Notes: generated by a model from the letters alone, not told the origin. Counted from the first letter of the stretch, positions 1-9,429 are shown. The stretch is 64,000 nucleotides of DNA from Paractinoplanes polyasparticus (GCF_019710575.1 NZ_JAHWFK010000050.1:82827-146826); one strand, 5' to 3'. Translations and numbers: made by a program.

Positions 1-2541
1 GTGGCTGCCGGCCTCGGTCCGGCGCCAGTGGGCGAAGGTGCTCAGCGCCTCGCGCAGCACCCAGCCGCCGATCGCGACGACCGAGCCGTTCTCCTCGGAG
101 AGCTCGATGAACTCGTTCGGGCCGAGCAGACCGCGCACCGGGTGCTGCCAGCGCACCAGCGCCTCGAGCCCGGCCACCTCTCCGGTCGGCAGGTCGATGA
201 TCGGCTGGTACCGCAGGCGCATCTGGCCGCCGGCCACCGCGTCGTTGAGCGCCGAACGCATCTCGAGCCGGTGCAGCATCGCGTCGTGCATCTCGTCCTC
301 GTAGCGCTGCCACGTGTTCTTGCCCTCGGTCTTGGCGCCGTACATCGCCACGTCGGCCCGGCGCAGCAGCTCGCTGATGCCGGCCGCATCGGCGCTGGTG
401 GCGATGCCGACGCTGGCCGCGCCCCGGATCTGGTGGACGGCGCCGGTGGCGTCGGTGACCTCGATCGACTCGGCCAGGGCGGCCACGATCCGGTCCGCCA
501 CCCGTTCGGCCTCGCCGGCGTCGCTGATCCGGTCGATCAGCACGGCGAACTCGTCGCCGCCGGTGCGGGCCACGGTGGCCAGCGGGCCCACCACGTCGGT
601 GATGCGGCGGCCCACGACGGACAGCAGCTGGTCGCCGGCGGCGTGGCCGAGGCTGTCGTTGACCTCCTTGAAGTCGTCCAGGTCGACGAAGAGGACACCG
701 ACCTCGTGCCGGCGTTCGGCGGCGTACGAGGCCGCGTTCTCCAGCCGGTTCTGGAACAGGGCGCGGTTGGCCAGCCCGGTCAGCGCGTCGTGGTACGCCT
801 GGTGGGCCAGGTCGGTCTCGAGGCGGCGGCGCTCGGTGACGTCGCGGATGGTGACCACCAGCCCGTTCACGGCCGGGTCGTCCCGCAGGTCGCGGCAGGT
901 GCACTCCACCTGGAGCAGCAGGTCCTCGCCGGAGACCGCGGTCAGGTCGACGCCGTCGCGCGGGCCGCGGCCGTTGCGCACCTGATCGAGCAGGTCACGC
1001 AGCTCGGCGTGGTCGGTGCCGGCGATCAGGCGGGCCAGCGGCAGGCCGATCAGGTCGGTGCGGCCGAAAACGGGCAGCGCGGACGGGCTGGCGTACCGGA
1101 TGGTCTCGTCGTCGCCGACGATCAGGATCACGTCGGACGCGCTCTGGATCAGCGCCCGGAAGTAGTCCTCGCTGCTCCGGCGGTTCACCTCGTCGGTCAG
1201 GTTGATGCGCTCGACGGCCATGGTGGCCTGGGCCATCAGCGCCTCGAAGGAGGGCTCGATCGCCGTCAGCACCTCGTCGCCGGCGGCCAGGTAGACCTGG
1301 TTGTGGCGCAGAGGGCCGTTCCTCGTGCGCCCGGCCGAGACCGCCTCGGCGTAGAGCGCCCACTCGAAACCCTCGAGCTCGGCCGCGACGTCGGCCGGCA
1401 GGTCGGCGACCCGCACCCGGCCGGTGGACATCAGCCCGGTGACCGCGTTCGGCTCGGCGTCGGAGCCCCGCATCACCCAGCGGTGGTCCTCGCCGGTCGG
1501 CACGATCGACGTGACGGCGTTGGTCAGGGCCGCGCCGGCCTGGTCCACGCTGCTGGCCGCGACCAGGTCGGTCCCGGTGATGCGCAGCGTGCGCTCGCGG
1601 GCCACGTTCTCGCGCTGCAGCTGCATGAGCCCGGCCACGCGCGCCATGACCAGCAGGAACATGACGCTGGAGGCGGTCGCGATCATCGGCGCGTCGGTCA
1701 CGCCCTGGTTCAGGTCCTCGATCAGGAGCACGGCCGGGGCGATCAGCGCGGCGATCGACATGAGGGCCAGGCGGCGACCGCCGGTCAGGCTCTGCGGGAG
1801 CCGCTCGCCCGTCGTCAGGCGGCGCATCGACGGGTGCAGGGCGGAGAGCGCGGTGGCGGTGTAGAAGAGCACCCAGCCGGCGTCGACCGGGCCGCCCACC
1901 TGCCAGGTGCCCTCCAGCTGGCGCAGGCCGTAGATGACGTCGGTGATCAGCAGGCTGCCGACGCCGGCCACGAGCACGTGCAGCGCGACCGGCTTGCGGC
2001 CGCCCGCGGTGAGCAGGCGGGCCAGCATGGCCAGGGCGAGCACGTCGCCCAGCGGGTAGCCGGACGAGACGGCCTTCTCGACGAAACCGAGGTCGGTGTC
2101 CCGGACGTACGGGGCGATGAGGAACACCCAGGAGAGCAGCCCGAGACCGACGGTGGGCACGAGCGCGTCGAGCAGCGCGGCCCGGTTGCCGGCGCCCGAG
2201 CGGGACCGGATGAAGATCAGCAGCGCCCCGGCCAGCATCGGGTAGACCATCAGGTAGAACAGGTCGGCCAGCGACGGGAACGGGTTGGCGATGTGCAGGT
2301 AGTCGGTCAGCACGTTGTACGTGGTGTCGCCGAACGTGAAGCTGACCAGCACCGCCGACAGCAGGTACCAGGGCAGGCGCCTGTCCGGCCGGTGCAAGCG
2401 CACGCCGACCAGCACGGCGGCGGCCGCCGAGAGACCGATCGTCGCCCACGAGTACATGCTGTACTGCGGGAACGCGTAGAAGCCGACAGTCAGGGCAGCT
2501 ATCCAGGCGGCGAAGCACACCTGCGTGCGGGAGGCCGACAT
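1..2541 (-). CDS. Membrane-anchored GGDEF-EAL protein (cyclic di-GMP turnover), C-terminus cut by window edge
   Basis: The reading frame starts at an ATG at 2541 and is still open at base 1, giving 847 residues of a longer protein. The first roughly 300 residues are hydrophobic and contain several membrane segments. A GAF-like stretch follows, then a PAS domain (about 454-560), a GGDEF domain and the start of an EAL domain. The GGDEF motif is intact at residues 661-665 and the EAL signature at 793-795, so both cyclase and phosphodiesterase activity are possible. The end of the EAL domain, with further catalytic residues, lies outside the window. Such proteins make or degrade cyclic di-GMP at the membrane in response to a signal sensed by the N-terminal part; the ligand cannot be told from sequence. 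Confidence 0.93.
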   Translation of the reverse strand, partial: MSASRTQVCFAAWIAALTVGFYAFPQYSMYSWATIGLSAAAAVLVGVRLHRPDRRLPWYLLSAVLVSFTFGDTTYNVLTDYLHIANPFPSLADLFYLMVYPMLAGALLIFIRSRSGAGNRAALLDALVPTVGLGLLSWVFLIAPYVRDTDLGFVEKAVSSGYPLGDVLALAMLARLLTAGGRKPVALHVLVAGVGSLLITDVIYGLRQLEGTWQVGGPVDAGWVLFYTATALSALHPSMRRLTTGERLPQSLTGGRRLALMSIAALIAPAVLLIEDLNQGVTDAPMIATASSVMFLLVMARVAGLMQLQRENVARERTLRITGTDLVAASSVDQAGAALTNAVTSIVPTGEDHRWVMRGSDAEPNAVTGLMSTGRVRVADLPADVAAELEGFEWALYAEAVSAGRTRNGPLRHNQVYLAAGDEVLTAIEPSFEALMAQATMAVERINLTDEVNRRSSEDYFRALIQSASDVILIVGDDETIRYASPSALPVFGRTDLIGLPLARLIAGTDHAELRDLLDQVRNGRGPRDGVDLTAVSGEDLLLQVECTCRDLRDDPAVNGLVVTIRDVTERRRLETDLAHQAYHDALTGLANRALFQNRLENAASYAAERRHEVGVLFVDLDDFKEVNDSLGHAAGDQLLSVVGRRITDVVGPLATVARTGGDEFAVLIDRISDAGEAERVADRIVAALAESIEVTDATGAVHQIRGAASVGIATSADAAGISELLRRADVAMYGAKTEGKNTWQRYEDEMHDAMLHRLEMRSALNDAVAGGQMRLRYQPIIDLPTGEVAGLEALVRWQHPVRGLLGPNEFIELSEENGSVVAIGGWVLREALSTFAHWRRTEAGSH

Positions 2542-2615
2542 CCGTGCTCCGATCTGTCTCAGGGCGGCTGAGCCCTCCTGATCGGCACCCGGATGCGCTT
2601 GCTGAAGAATCCAGG

Positions 2616-4331
2616 TCAGCTCATCCGGTGAAGCGCGGCACGCACCCGGTCGAGGTCGCGCCGTCGCCGCTCGAGCGTGGTCGCCAGCAGCACCAGCAGC
2701 AGACCGGCCACCGCGAGCGGGATCCACCGCGGGATCAGGTCCCACACCTCGGCCAGCTCGTGCAGGGCCAGCACGGCCAGCACCCCGCCGCCCAGGATCA
2801 CCGGCGCCCGCAGCCGGGCGACGACCCCGGCGGCCACGACCGCCACACAGACGACGCCCAGCACCAACCGGCGCGCGTACTGGTCGTCGTCGGCGGCCAG
2901 GATCACGAACAGGTGAGGCAGGAGCCCGACCGCCAGCGCCGGGCTGTAGACGACCCAGCTCGATCGGCCCCGCCCGAGGACGAGACCGGCCGCGAGCAGG
3001 GCACCGTCGAGGATCAGGGCGGTCCACCAGGGGAGGCCGAGCCCGGCCGGCACGGCCAGAACCAGCACGGCAGCCGCGCCGAGCACGCTGACCCGCCACC
3101 ACCGGGCCGGTGCCAGCAGCGCCAGGGCCGCGCCGAGCAGCGCGACGGCCGCCGGCAGCTCCCAGCCGGACGGACCGGCCAGGGACCTGTCGAGCCCCCG
3201 CACCCCGGCTTCGGCGGCCAGCACGAAGGCCACCAGACCGGGCGCCGCCGCCACGGCCAGCGCGCCGAAGCGGCCGTAGAAGCGGCCCACCACGGCCAGC
3301 GCGAGCGCGACGACGGCCACCGTCAGCAGGGCGTCCCCGTGGACGATCAGGTGCGCTACCCGGCTCGCGGCGACGCCGGCGGCCACCACGAGCAGGTTGT
3401 CGCCCACCGGCCGGGCCGAGAGCAGCCGGGTGCCGGCCAGCACCACGCCGGCGGCGATCAGCAAGGCGCCGCCGGACGCGGCGGCGTCGCCCGGGTCGCC
3501 CGTCGTGAACAGGCCGAGCAGCGCGAAGACGCCGGACACCAGTACCGCGAGGCCACCGGCGACGGCGCCGGCCCGGCGCAGACCGCCCGACAGCAGAGCC
3601 AGCACGACGACGTCCAGGCCGGCGACCGCGGCGAAGGTCAGGGCCCAGCCGGTGGCGCCGGGCTGAGCCGGCGCCACCAGCATCGGGACCACCGGCTGGG
3701 CGATCACCAGGGCGGCGTAGCGGGGGCCGGTCAGGCCAGTGACGTGCTCGTAGCCGGCGGCCAGGGCGGCGGTCACGGCGAAGACGGCGCTCGCGTAGCC
3801 CCAGCCGTTGGTGGCAGCCACGCCGAACAGGTCGACGTGCCAGGCGGCGTACCCGTCGAGAAGCACGAGCAGCAGGCCCACCGCGGCGAAGGTCTCAGCG
3901 GTGGACCGGAGGCCACGACGGAGCGCCGCGAACGGCGCGGCCAGCGCGATGCCGGTGAACGTGAGGAGCACGAGCGCGCGCCCGCCGATGCCGAACTGGG
4001 CCCAGGCCACCGCGGCGAAGACGATCGCGGCCACGCCCAGCAGCAGACCGCCGAGCACGAAGAGGACGTTCTGCGCGACCTTGGACGAGACCTCCTTCGG
4101 CGCCGGGGACGCCCCGAGCAGCGAGGCCCGCACCCGGGCCGCCGCGGCCTGCCGCCGGTTCCAGACCTGGGCCAGTTTCTCCTGCAGCTGCCCGATCTGC
4201 TGGTTCAGCTCGGCAATCTCGGCGTCGGCCGTGACCACCTCGATCGCGTCGGGATCGGGGCCGCGCCCGCAGGACGGGCAGCCGGTCTCCGGCGAGGCGG
4301 CGCTGCCGCAGGCCGGGCAGGGATACGTCAT
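2616..4331 (-). CDS. Zinc-ribbon polytopic membrane protein of unknown function
   Basis: A 571-residue protein. I start it at the ATG at 4331 because the first residues form a compact zinc ribbon, with CPACG at 4-8 and CPSCG about ten residues later. The same frame stays open to 4463, but that upstream stretch overlaps the divergent ABC gene's leader and does not look coding. A short charged, probably coiled-coil segment (about 38-70) follows, and then more than a dozen hydrophobic helices fill the rest. This layout of ribbon, coil and long membrane domain recurs in actinobacterial proteins without assigned function. It faces the ABC exporter genes divergently. No catalytic motif is visible. 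Confidence 0.82.
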   Translation of the reverse strand: MTYPCPACGSAASPETGCPSCGRGPDPDAIEVVTADAEIAELNQQIGQLQEKLAQVWNRRQAAAARVRASLLGASPAPKEVSSKVAQNVLFVLGGLLLGVAAIVFAAVAWAQFGIGGRALVLLTFTGIALAAPFAALRRGLRSTAETFAAVGLLLVLLDGYAAWHVDLFGVAATNGWGYASAVFAVTAALAAGYEHVTGLTGPRYAALVIAQPVVPMLVAPAQPGATGWALTFAAVAGLDVVVLALLSGGLRRAGAVAGGLAVLVSGVFALLGLFTTGDPGDAAASGGALLIAAGVVLAGTRLLSARPVGDNLLVVAAGVAASRVAHLIVHGDALLTVAVVALALAVVGRFYGRFGALAVAAAPGLVAFVLAAEAGVRGLDRSLAGPSGWELPAAVALLGAALALLAPARWWRVSVLGAAAVLVLAVPAGLGLPWWTALILDGALLAAGLVLGRGRSSWVVYSPALAVGLLPHLFVILAADDDQYARRLVLGVVCVAVVAAGVVARLRAPVILGGGVLAVLALHELAEVWDLIPRWIPLAVAGLLLVLLATTLERRRRDLDRVRAALHRMS

Positions 4332-4411
4332 GCCCTGATCCTCGTGCCCGGCCCGGACGAGCGGGTGAGCACACGTACTCATCTTGACGCGAGCCGCCAT
4401 AATTCCCGGCA

Positions 4412-5290
4412 ATGATCGAAACCAAGGGATTGACGAAGCGGTACGGCCGCACCCATGCCGCACGCGACGTGACGTTCACTGCCGAGCCCGGCCGGGTCAC
4501 CGGCTTCCTGGGGCTGAACGGCTCGGGAAAGACGACCACGCTGCGCATGCTGCTGGGGCTCACCCGTCCGACGAGCGGCGAGGCGCTGATCGAGGGCCGG
4601 CGCTACCGCGATCTCAAGGATCCGCTGCGGCAGGTCGGCGCGGTGCTCGAGCAGGGCCTGATGCATCCCGGCCAGACCGGGCGGGGGCATCTGCGCACGC
4701 AGGCTCTGCTCTGCGGCGCCGGGCGCGGGCGGGGTGAAGAGCTTCTCGAGTACGTCGGACTGGCCGACGCCGCCGGCCAGCGCACCGGCGACTACTCGCT
4801 CGGGATGCGGCAGCGGCTCGCGGTCGCGACGGCGCTGCTCGGCGAGCCGTCGATCCTGGTGCTCGACGAGCCGGCCAACGGCCTCGACCCGTCCGGCATG
4901 GCCTGGCTGCGCGGGTTGCTGCGCGCGCACGCCGACGCGGGTGGCACGGTGCTCATCTCCAGCCACCTGCTCTCCGAGCTCGAGCTGCTCATCGACGACG
5001 TGGTGATCATCGCGGGCGGCCAGGTGCGGCTGAACGCGCCGCTCGCCGCGGTGGCCGGTGAGCAGGCCGGGCACCTGCGGGTGCGCGGACGTGACCCGAA
5101 CGCGCTGTGGCAGGCGTTCGAGCAGGCCGGGGCCGAGGTGACCACGGACGGGCAGGTTCTGTTCGTCACCGGGATCGGCCCCGAGGACGCCGGCGAGATC
5201 GCCCTGCACGCCGGGATCGCGATCTACGAGCTCACCGCCGAGCAGCCCAGCCTCGAACGGACCTTCCTCGACCTGGCCGGCGCCGCATGA
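4412..5290 (+). CDS. ABC transporter ATP-binding subunit (ABC-2 exporter type)
   Basis: A 292-residue ATPase with all canonical elements: Walker A GLNGSGKT, a signature variant SLGM where classical transporters have LSGGQ, Walker B LVLDEP followed by the D-loop, and the switch His in SSHLLSE. The SLGM variant and the C-terminal extension after the nucleotide-binding domain are typical of ATPases that pair with ABC-2 permeases (drug, lantibiotic-immunity or polymer export). The stop codon overlaps the permease start as ATGA, so the two are translationally coupled. The substrate is unknown. Confidence 0.95.
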   Translation: MIETKGLTKRYGRTHAARDVTFTAEPGRVTGFLGLNGSGKTTTLRMLLGLTRPTSGEALIEGRRYRDLKDPLRQVGAVLEQGLMHPGQTGRGHLRTQALLCGAGRGRGEELLEYVGLADAAGQRTGDYSLGMRQRLAVATALLGEPSILVLDEPANGLDPSGMAWLRGLLRAHADAGGTVLISSHLLSELELLIDDVVIIAGGQVRLNAPLAAVAGEQAGHLRVRGRDPNALWQAFEQAGAEVTTDGQVLFVTGIGPEDAGEIALHAGIAIYELTAEQPSLERTFLDLAGAA

Positions 5291-5889
5291 TCGCCGTCCT
5301 GCGCAGCGAGTTGCACCGCACGCTGACCATCCCGTCGAGCTGGCTCTCGATGGGCCTCGCGGTGGTCATGGGCATGTCGTTCGCGCTGTTCAGCGTCGAC
5401 TTCTGGTCGCTGTTCGTGGCGCTCGGGGTGTTCGGCATCGCGGTGGTGATCACCTCGCAGCACTACCAGCACCGGACGGCCGTGCTGCTCTTCCTGGGCC
5501 AGCCGCGACGGCTGCGAGCGCTGGCCGCCCAATGCGTGTGCGCGATCCTGCTGGGCCTGATCGTGGCCGTCGTGAGCGGCGTGACGACGATCCTCAGCCG
5601 CGAGTTCGAGCAGTTCACGGGCACTCTGGCGGCGACGCCGCTGCTCGCTCTGTTCGGGGTGGCGAGCGCGACGGTGATCCGGCGGCCGGTGGCGCTGTTC
5701 CTCGCGTACGGCACCTGGTTCGTCTTCGCCGAGGGCCTGGCCTTCCGGTTCAAGCAGCCGCTGCCGTTCACGACCTTCATGAGCGCCGCCGGCGGCAACA
5801 CGCAAGGCCTGCTGCTCTTCTCCGGGTACACCGCCGCGGCCCTGGGTGTCGCGGCCTGGTTCATCCGCCGGGACCTCGCCGATCAGTGA
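5287..5889 (+). CDS. ABC-2 type permease subunit
   Basis: A 200-residue integral membrane protein whose ATG overlaps the end of the ATPase gene. About six hydrophobic helices are visible, with a cytoplasmic N-terminal amphipathic start (SELHRTLTIPSSW), as in ABC-2 membrane domains. It is short for the family (usually 230-280 residues), so the functional unit is probably a homodimer with two ATPases. It forms a two-gene operon with the upstream gene; no dedicated periplasmic component is present. Confidence 0.88.
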   Translation: MIAVLRSELHRTLTIPSSWLSMGLAVVMGMSFALFSVDFWSLFVALGVFGIAVVITSQHYQHRTAVLLFLGQPRRLRALAAQCVCAILLGLIVAVVSGVTTILSREFEQFTGTLAATPLLALFGVASATVIRRPVALFLAYGTWFVFAEGLAFRFKQPLPFTTFMSAAGGNTQGLLLFSGYTAAALGVAAWFIRRDLADQ

Positions 5890-5939
5890 CCCGCGTCACT
5901 CGGGCTCACAGCCGCCCGGGGAAGGAACGTCCCGCGGGC

Positions 5940-7082
5940 ATGACTGACATCGTGATCCTCGGGGCGGGCTACGCGGGCCTGGCCGCGGCGACCAACCTGG
6001 CCGGCCGCGTCCGGCGCCGTGACGACGTACGCCTGACCCTCGTCAACGCCGGTGACCGGTTCACCGAGCGGCTCCGCCTGCACTCGACCGGCGCCGGGCG
6101 GCCCACCGCCGACCTGCGCCTGTCCGCCCTCCTGGCCGGCGCCAACGTTCACCTCGAGTACGGATGGGTGACCGCGGTCGACGCGGACGCGCGGACCGTG
6201 CGCCTGGACGACGCCCGCGACCTGCCGTTCGACACCCTGATCTACGCCCTGGGCAGCGCAGCCGACACCGCCTCGACGCCCGGCGCGGCCGAGCACGCCT
6301 ACACGTTCGACGACTTCCGCGGGGCCGAGGCCCTGGCCACCCGCCTCGACCGGGGCACCGTGGTGGTCTGCGGCAGCGGCCTGACCGGCGTCGAGGCCGC
6401 GACCGAGATCGCCGAGCGGCACCCGGATCTCGCCGTGCACCTGGTCGGCCGCGACGCACCGGGCGCGTTCATGACCGCGGGCGCTCGCGACCACCTGCGC
6501 GCGGCCCTGGACCGGCTCGGCGTCCGGGTGCGGACGGCCGAGATCCGCAAGGTTCTGCCCGGCGCCGTGGAGCTGACCGATTCCCGTCTCGAAGCTGACG
6601 TCGTGGTGTGGACGGCCGGCACCCGGGTGCCGCCCCTGGCCGCCGCCGCGGGTCTCACCGTCGACGGCCGCGGCCGCATCGTCACCGACCCCAGCCTGCG
6701 GTCCGTCTCGCACCCGCACGTGTACGCGGTGGGCGACGCGGCCGCTGTCCGGCAGGGCTTCGGCACCCTGCACGGCACGTGCCAGAGCGGCATGCCCACC
6801 GGCGTGCACGCGGCCGCCTCCATCGTCCGTGAACTCGACGGCAGGCAGCCCCGGCCGTTCCGCTTCGGTTACTACCACCGCCCGGTCAGCCTGGGCCGGG
6901 GTGACGCCGTCGTCCAGTTCACCCGGCCCGACGACAGCCCGCGCCGCGCGTACCTGACCGGCCGGGCCGCCGTCTGGTACAAGGAGACGGTGACCGCCTC
7001 GCCGTGGCCGACGTACGCCCGGATGCTGAAGCTGCCGGCGCTGGCTTCGTGGTGGCCCCGCGGCGGCCGGTACACGCGATGA
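5940..7082 (+). CDS. FAD-dependent NAD(P)H dehydrogenase-like oxidoreductase (NDH-2/pyridine nucleotide-disulfide family)
   Basis: A 380-residue flavoprotein. The N-terminus has the FAD dinucleotide-binding motif GAGYAG, the middle has a second Rossmann fold for NAD(P)H (GSGLTG around residue 142), and a C-terminal FAD-contact motif reads VGDAAA. No redox-active CxxC pair is visible, which favours the NDH-2-like group over disulfide reductases. The start at 5940 follows a GGAAGGA ribosome site. The stop overlaps the start of the sigma factor gene as ATGA. ECF41 sigma genes are typically adjacent to a carboxymuconolactone decarboxylase, oxidoreductase or epimerase gene, so this is probably the partner or target of that regulator. 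Confidence 0.92.
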   Translation: MTDIVILGAGYAGLAAATNLAGRVRRRDDVRLTLVNAGDRFTERLRLHSTGAGRPTADLRLSALLAGANVHLEYGWVTAVDADARTVRLDDARDLPFDTLIYALGSAADTASTPGAAEHAYTFDDFRGAEALATRLDRGTVVVCGSGLTGVEAATEIAERHPDLAVHLVGRDAPGAFMTAGARDHLRAALDRLGVRVRTAEIRKVLPGAVELTDSRLEADVVVWTAGTRVPPLAAAAGLTVDGRGRIVTDPSLRSVSHPHVYAVGDAAAVRQGFGTLHGTCQSGMPTGVHAAASIVRELDGRQPRPFRFGYYHRPVSLGRGDAVVQFTRPDDSPRRAYLTGRAAVWYKETVTASPWPTYARMLKLPALASWWPRGGRYTR

Positions 7083-7933
7083 CGGTCTTCGAGGAGCACC
7101 GCCGCCTGCTGTTCGCGATCGCCTACCGCATCCTCGGCTCGGCCACCGACGCCGAGGACGCGGTGCAGGACACCTGGCTGCGGTGGTCGGCGGCCGACCG
7201 CACGCGGGTTGCCGACCCCAAGGCGTACCTGGCCCGCATGGTCACCCACCAGGCGATGGACCAGTTCCGCGCGGCCCGGCGGCAGCGCGAGACCTACATC
7301 GGCCCGTGGCTGCCCGAGCCGATCCTGACCGCCGGCGAGGACGTCACCGACGACGTCTCGCTGGCCATGCTGGTCGTGCTCGAGACGCTGACCCCGCTGG
7401 AACGGGCGGTGTTCGTGCTGAAGGAGATCTTCGACTTCCCCTACCCCGAGATCGCCGCCGCCGTCGACCGCACCGAGCCGGCCGTCCGTCAGGCCGCGCA
7501 CCGGGCCCGCGAGCACGTGCGAGCCCGCCGCCCCCGGTTCCGCGCCGACCACCGCCACCAGCGCGACGTCACCGAGCGCTTCCTGGCCGCGGCGTCGGGC
7601 GGCGACATCAACGGCCTGCTGGAGTTGCTGGCGCCCGATGTCACGCTCTGGACCGACGGCGGCGGCAAGGTCCGGCACGCGCGCCGGCCCGTCTCCGGCG
7701 CCGCGCGGGTGGCGGCCTGGATGGCCGGGGTCAGCCAGGTCCCGTACGAGGGGGTGGCGCCGGCCGACATGCGGGTCGACCTGGTCGACATCAACGGCCG
7801 GCCCGGCCTGCTCTTCACCGGCCCGCAGCGGGTGATCGGCACCCTGACCTTCGACTTCGACGACGACGGCCGCATCGCCGGCATCTACAACGTCGCCAAC
7901 CCCGACAAGCTGGGGGCCGTCAGCCGCGACTGA
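7079..7933 (+). CDS. ECF41-type RNA polymerase sigma factor with SnoaL-like C-terminal domain
   Basis: A 284-residue sigma factor. Region 2 is near the N-terminus (AYRILGSATDAEDAVQ) and region 4 follows at about 105-165. A C-terminal NTF2/SnoaL-like domain comes after the linker. Three hallmarks of ECF41 factors are present: WLPEP in the inter-domain region, DGGGK in the C-terminal domain and NPDKL near the end. In this family the C-terminal extension acts in cis in place of a classical anti-sigma factor. The gene overlaps the upstream oxidoreductase gene. Its 3' end overlaps the convergent PPOX gene by 14 bases. Confidence 0.94.
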   Translation: MTVFEEHRRLLFAIAYRILGSATDAEDAVQDTWLRWSAADRTRVADPKAYLARMVTHQAMDQFRAARRQRETYIGPWLPEPILTAGEDVTDDVSLAMLVVLETLTPLERAVFVLKEIFDFPYPEIAAAVDRTEPAVRQAAHRAREHVRARRPRFRADHRHQRDVTERFLAAASGGDINGLLELLAPDVTLWTDGGGKVRHARRPVSGAARVAAWMAGVSQVPYEGVAPADMRVDLVDINGRPGLLFTGPQRVIGTLTFDFDDDGRIAGIYNVANPDKLGAVSRD

Positions 7934-8318
7934 CCCACGACGACCACGAGCCGACGGTGATCTCGACGAACGGCCCCGCCGGCGGCGCCTGGACATACTG
8001 CGGATAGCGCTCGACCAGGGCTTCCAGGCCTTCCGCGTACGCCGGGAGGACGCGCGCCACCCCGTCCGCGCGCACCCACCACAGCCGCGACCAGTCCTGC
8101 TCGTAGTGGTCGGCCAGCACGCTGACCCGCGGCTCGGCGGCGATGTTGGCCAGCCGCTTGAGCGCCCGGCTCCGCTTCGGCTTGGCGTCCACCGCGCTCA
8201 CGATCACGTCCGTGGAGACCAGGGCGAACACGATCGGCACGAGGTGCGGCGCCCCGTCCGGCCCGACCGTCGCCAGCCGGGCCACGGGCACGCTCGCGAA
8301 CAGCGCGGCCGGGGTCAC
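7920..8318 (-). CDS. PPOX-class F420- or flavin-dependent oxidoreductase
   Basis: A 132-residue split beta-barrel protein of the pyridoxamine-phosphate-oxidase-like superfamily. It opens with the typical PVARLATVGPDGAPHLVP strand pattern and has the KRSRALKRLAN segment seen in the F420-using branch. The GTG start at 8318 overlaps the stop of the LLM gene as GTGA, so the pair is translationally coupled; the frame is open further upstream but lies inside the LLM gene. The substrate is unknown. Coupling to an LLM enzyme suggests deazaflavin F420 as cofactor. Confidence 0.9.
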   Translation of the reverse strand: MTPAALFASVPVARLATVGPDGAPHLVPIVFALVSTDVIVSAVDAKPKRSRALKRLANIAAEPRVSVLADHYEQDWSRLWWVRADGVARVLPAYAEGLEALVERYPQYVQAPPAGPFVEITVGSWSSWVSRG

Positions 8319-9145
8319 CGGCCGGTCAGCTCGCCGATGGCCGCCTCCCACTTCGCCAGCGCCGGCTCGACGACGCTCCACGGACCGGACGGCAGCCACA
8401 CCGACACCCGCTCGACGCCCGCCCGCTCGCATTCCTCGAGAGCCTTGGGGTCGGCCGGCACGCCGAGCATCTGCACCTGCAGGTACCGGTCGGCGCGGGC
8501 GCGCAACTCGGCGATCCGGCCGAACACGTTCTCGTCCCGCCACTGCGGGAACCAGCCGTCGCCGTGGTCGAGCACCCGGTCGAGCACGGTCGGTCCGCCG
8601 CCGCCGATCAGGACCGGCGGGTGGGGACGCTGGGCCGGCTTGGGCCACGACCAGATGCGATCGAAGTCGACGTGCTCACCGTGGAAGCTGGCCTCGTCGT
8701 TCATCCAGATCTCGCGCATGGCCCGGATCCGCTCGGTCATCACCGGCACCCGCCGCCGCGGGTCGGTGCCGTGGTTGCGCATCTCCTCCCGGTTCCAGCC
8801 GAGGCCGACGCCGAACTCGAACCGCCCGCCGCTCAGGTGGTCGACGCTCGCCACCTCCTTGGCCGTGGTGATCGGGTCGCGCTCGGTCACCAGGCACACG
8901 CCGCTGCCGATGCGCAGGCGGCTGGTAGCCTCGGCCGCCGCCGTCAGCGCCACGAACAGGTCGTACGTGTGCCAGTACTTCTGCGGCAGCTGCGCCCCGC
9001 CCGGCCAGGGAGTCTCCCGGCCCGCCGGGATGTGCGTGTGTTCAGCGAAGTAGAGCGCGCTGTGCCCGCGCTCCTCGGCCCGCCGGGCGATCTCGCCGGG
9101 CCGCATGCCGTCGTGCGTAGGAAAGCAGCCGACTCCGAAATCCAT
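8315..9145 (-). CDS. LLM-class F420-dependent oxidoreductase
   Basis: A 276-residue luciferase-like TIM-barrel protein. Family-typical stretches are the N-terminal GVGCFPTHDG, the SGVCLVTERDP strand, the SGGRFEFGVGLGWN phosphate-binding region and the IGGGGP turn near the C-terminus. The length is normal. In actinobacteria this subgroup mostly uses coenzyme F420 for hydride transfer. It is the first gene of a two-gene operon with the PPOX protein. The substrate cannot be read from sequence. Confidence 0.93.
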   Translation of the reverse strand: MDFGVGCFPTHDGMRPGEIARRAEERGHSALYFAEHTHIPAGRETPWPGGAQLPQKYWHTYDLFVALTAAAEATSRLRIGSGVCLVTERDPITTAKEVASVDHLSGGRFEFGVGLGWNREEMRNHGTDPRRRVPVMTERIRAMREIWMNDEASFHGEHVDFDRIWSWPKPAQRPHPPVLIGGGGPTVLDRVLDHGDGWFPQWRDENVFGRIAELRARADRYLQVQMLGVPADPKALEECERAGVERVSVWLPSGPWSVVEPALAKWEAAIGELTGR

Positions 9146-9212
9146 GCACCGATCCTATGAACCCGATGGCTCCGAAGCCCGTGTGAGAGAAAAGCGCGGG
9201 AGGGAGAGTTTC

Positions 9213-9392
9213 ATGATCCTCATCATCGCCGTCGCCTCGGCCCTGCTGGCCGGCTTTCTGGCCGGCTTCGTCTGCTTCAAGAAGACCAACGAGTTCTGCG
9301 GCCGCTGCGGCATCACCCGCAAGTGCCCGGTCTGCCCCGAGGAGCCGGCGTCCCCCTCCCGCCCCACCTGGCGTACCGCGTCCGCGGCATGA
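9213..9392 (+). CDS. Small membrane protein with CxxC...CxxC knuckle
   Basis: A 59-residue protein with an unusually good ribosome site (GGGAGGGAGAG) before its ATG. One N-terminal hydrophobic helix (about 2-21) is followed by a cytoplasmic segment with CGRC and CPVC pairs seven residues apart, which could bind zinc or form disulfides. A strong hairpin lies directly after the stop. I do not recognise a family. Confidence 0.75.
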   Translation: MILIIAVASALLAGFLAGFVCFKKTNEFCGRCGITRKCPVCPEEPASPSRPTWRTASAA

Positions 9393-9394
9393 AA

Positions 9395-9429
9395 CTCCCC
9401 GCGCCGGCGGTGGGGGCCGGCGCGGGGAG
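9395..9429. terminator. Bidirectional hairpin terminator
   Basis: A perfect 14-bp stem (9395-9408 with 9416-9429) around a 7-base loop lies between two convergent genes ending at 9392 and 9447. There is no T-run, as is usual for terminators in such GC-rich actinobacteria. Confidence 0.8.
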
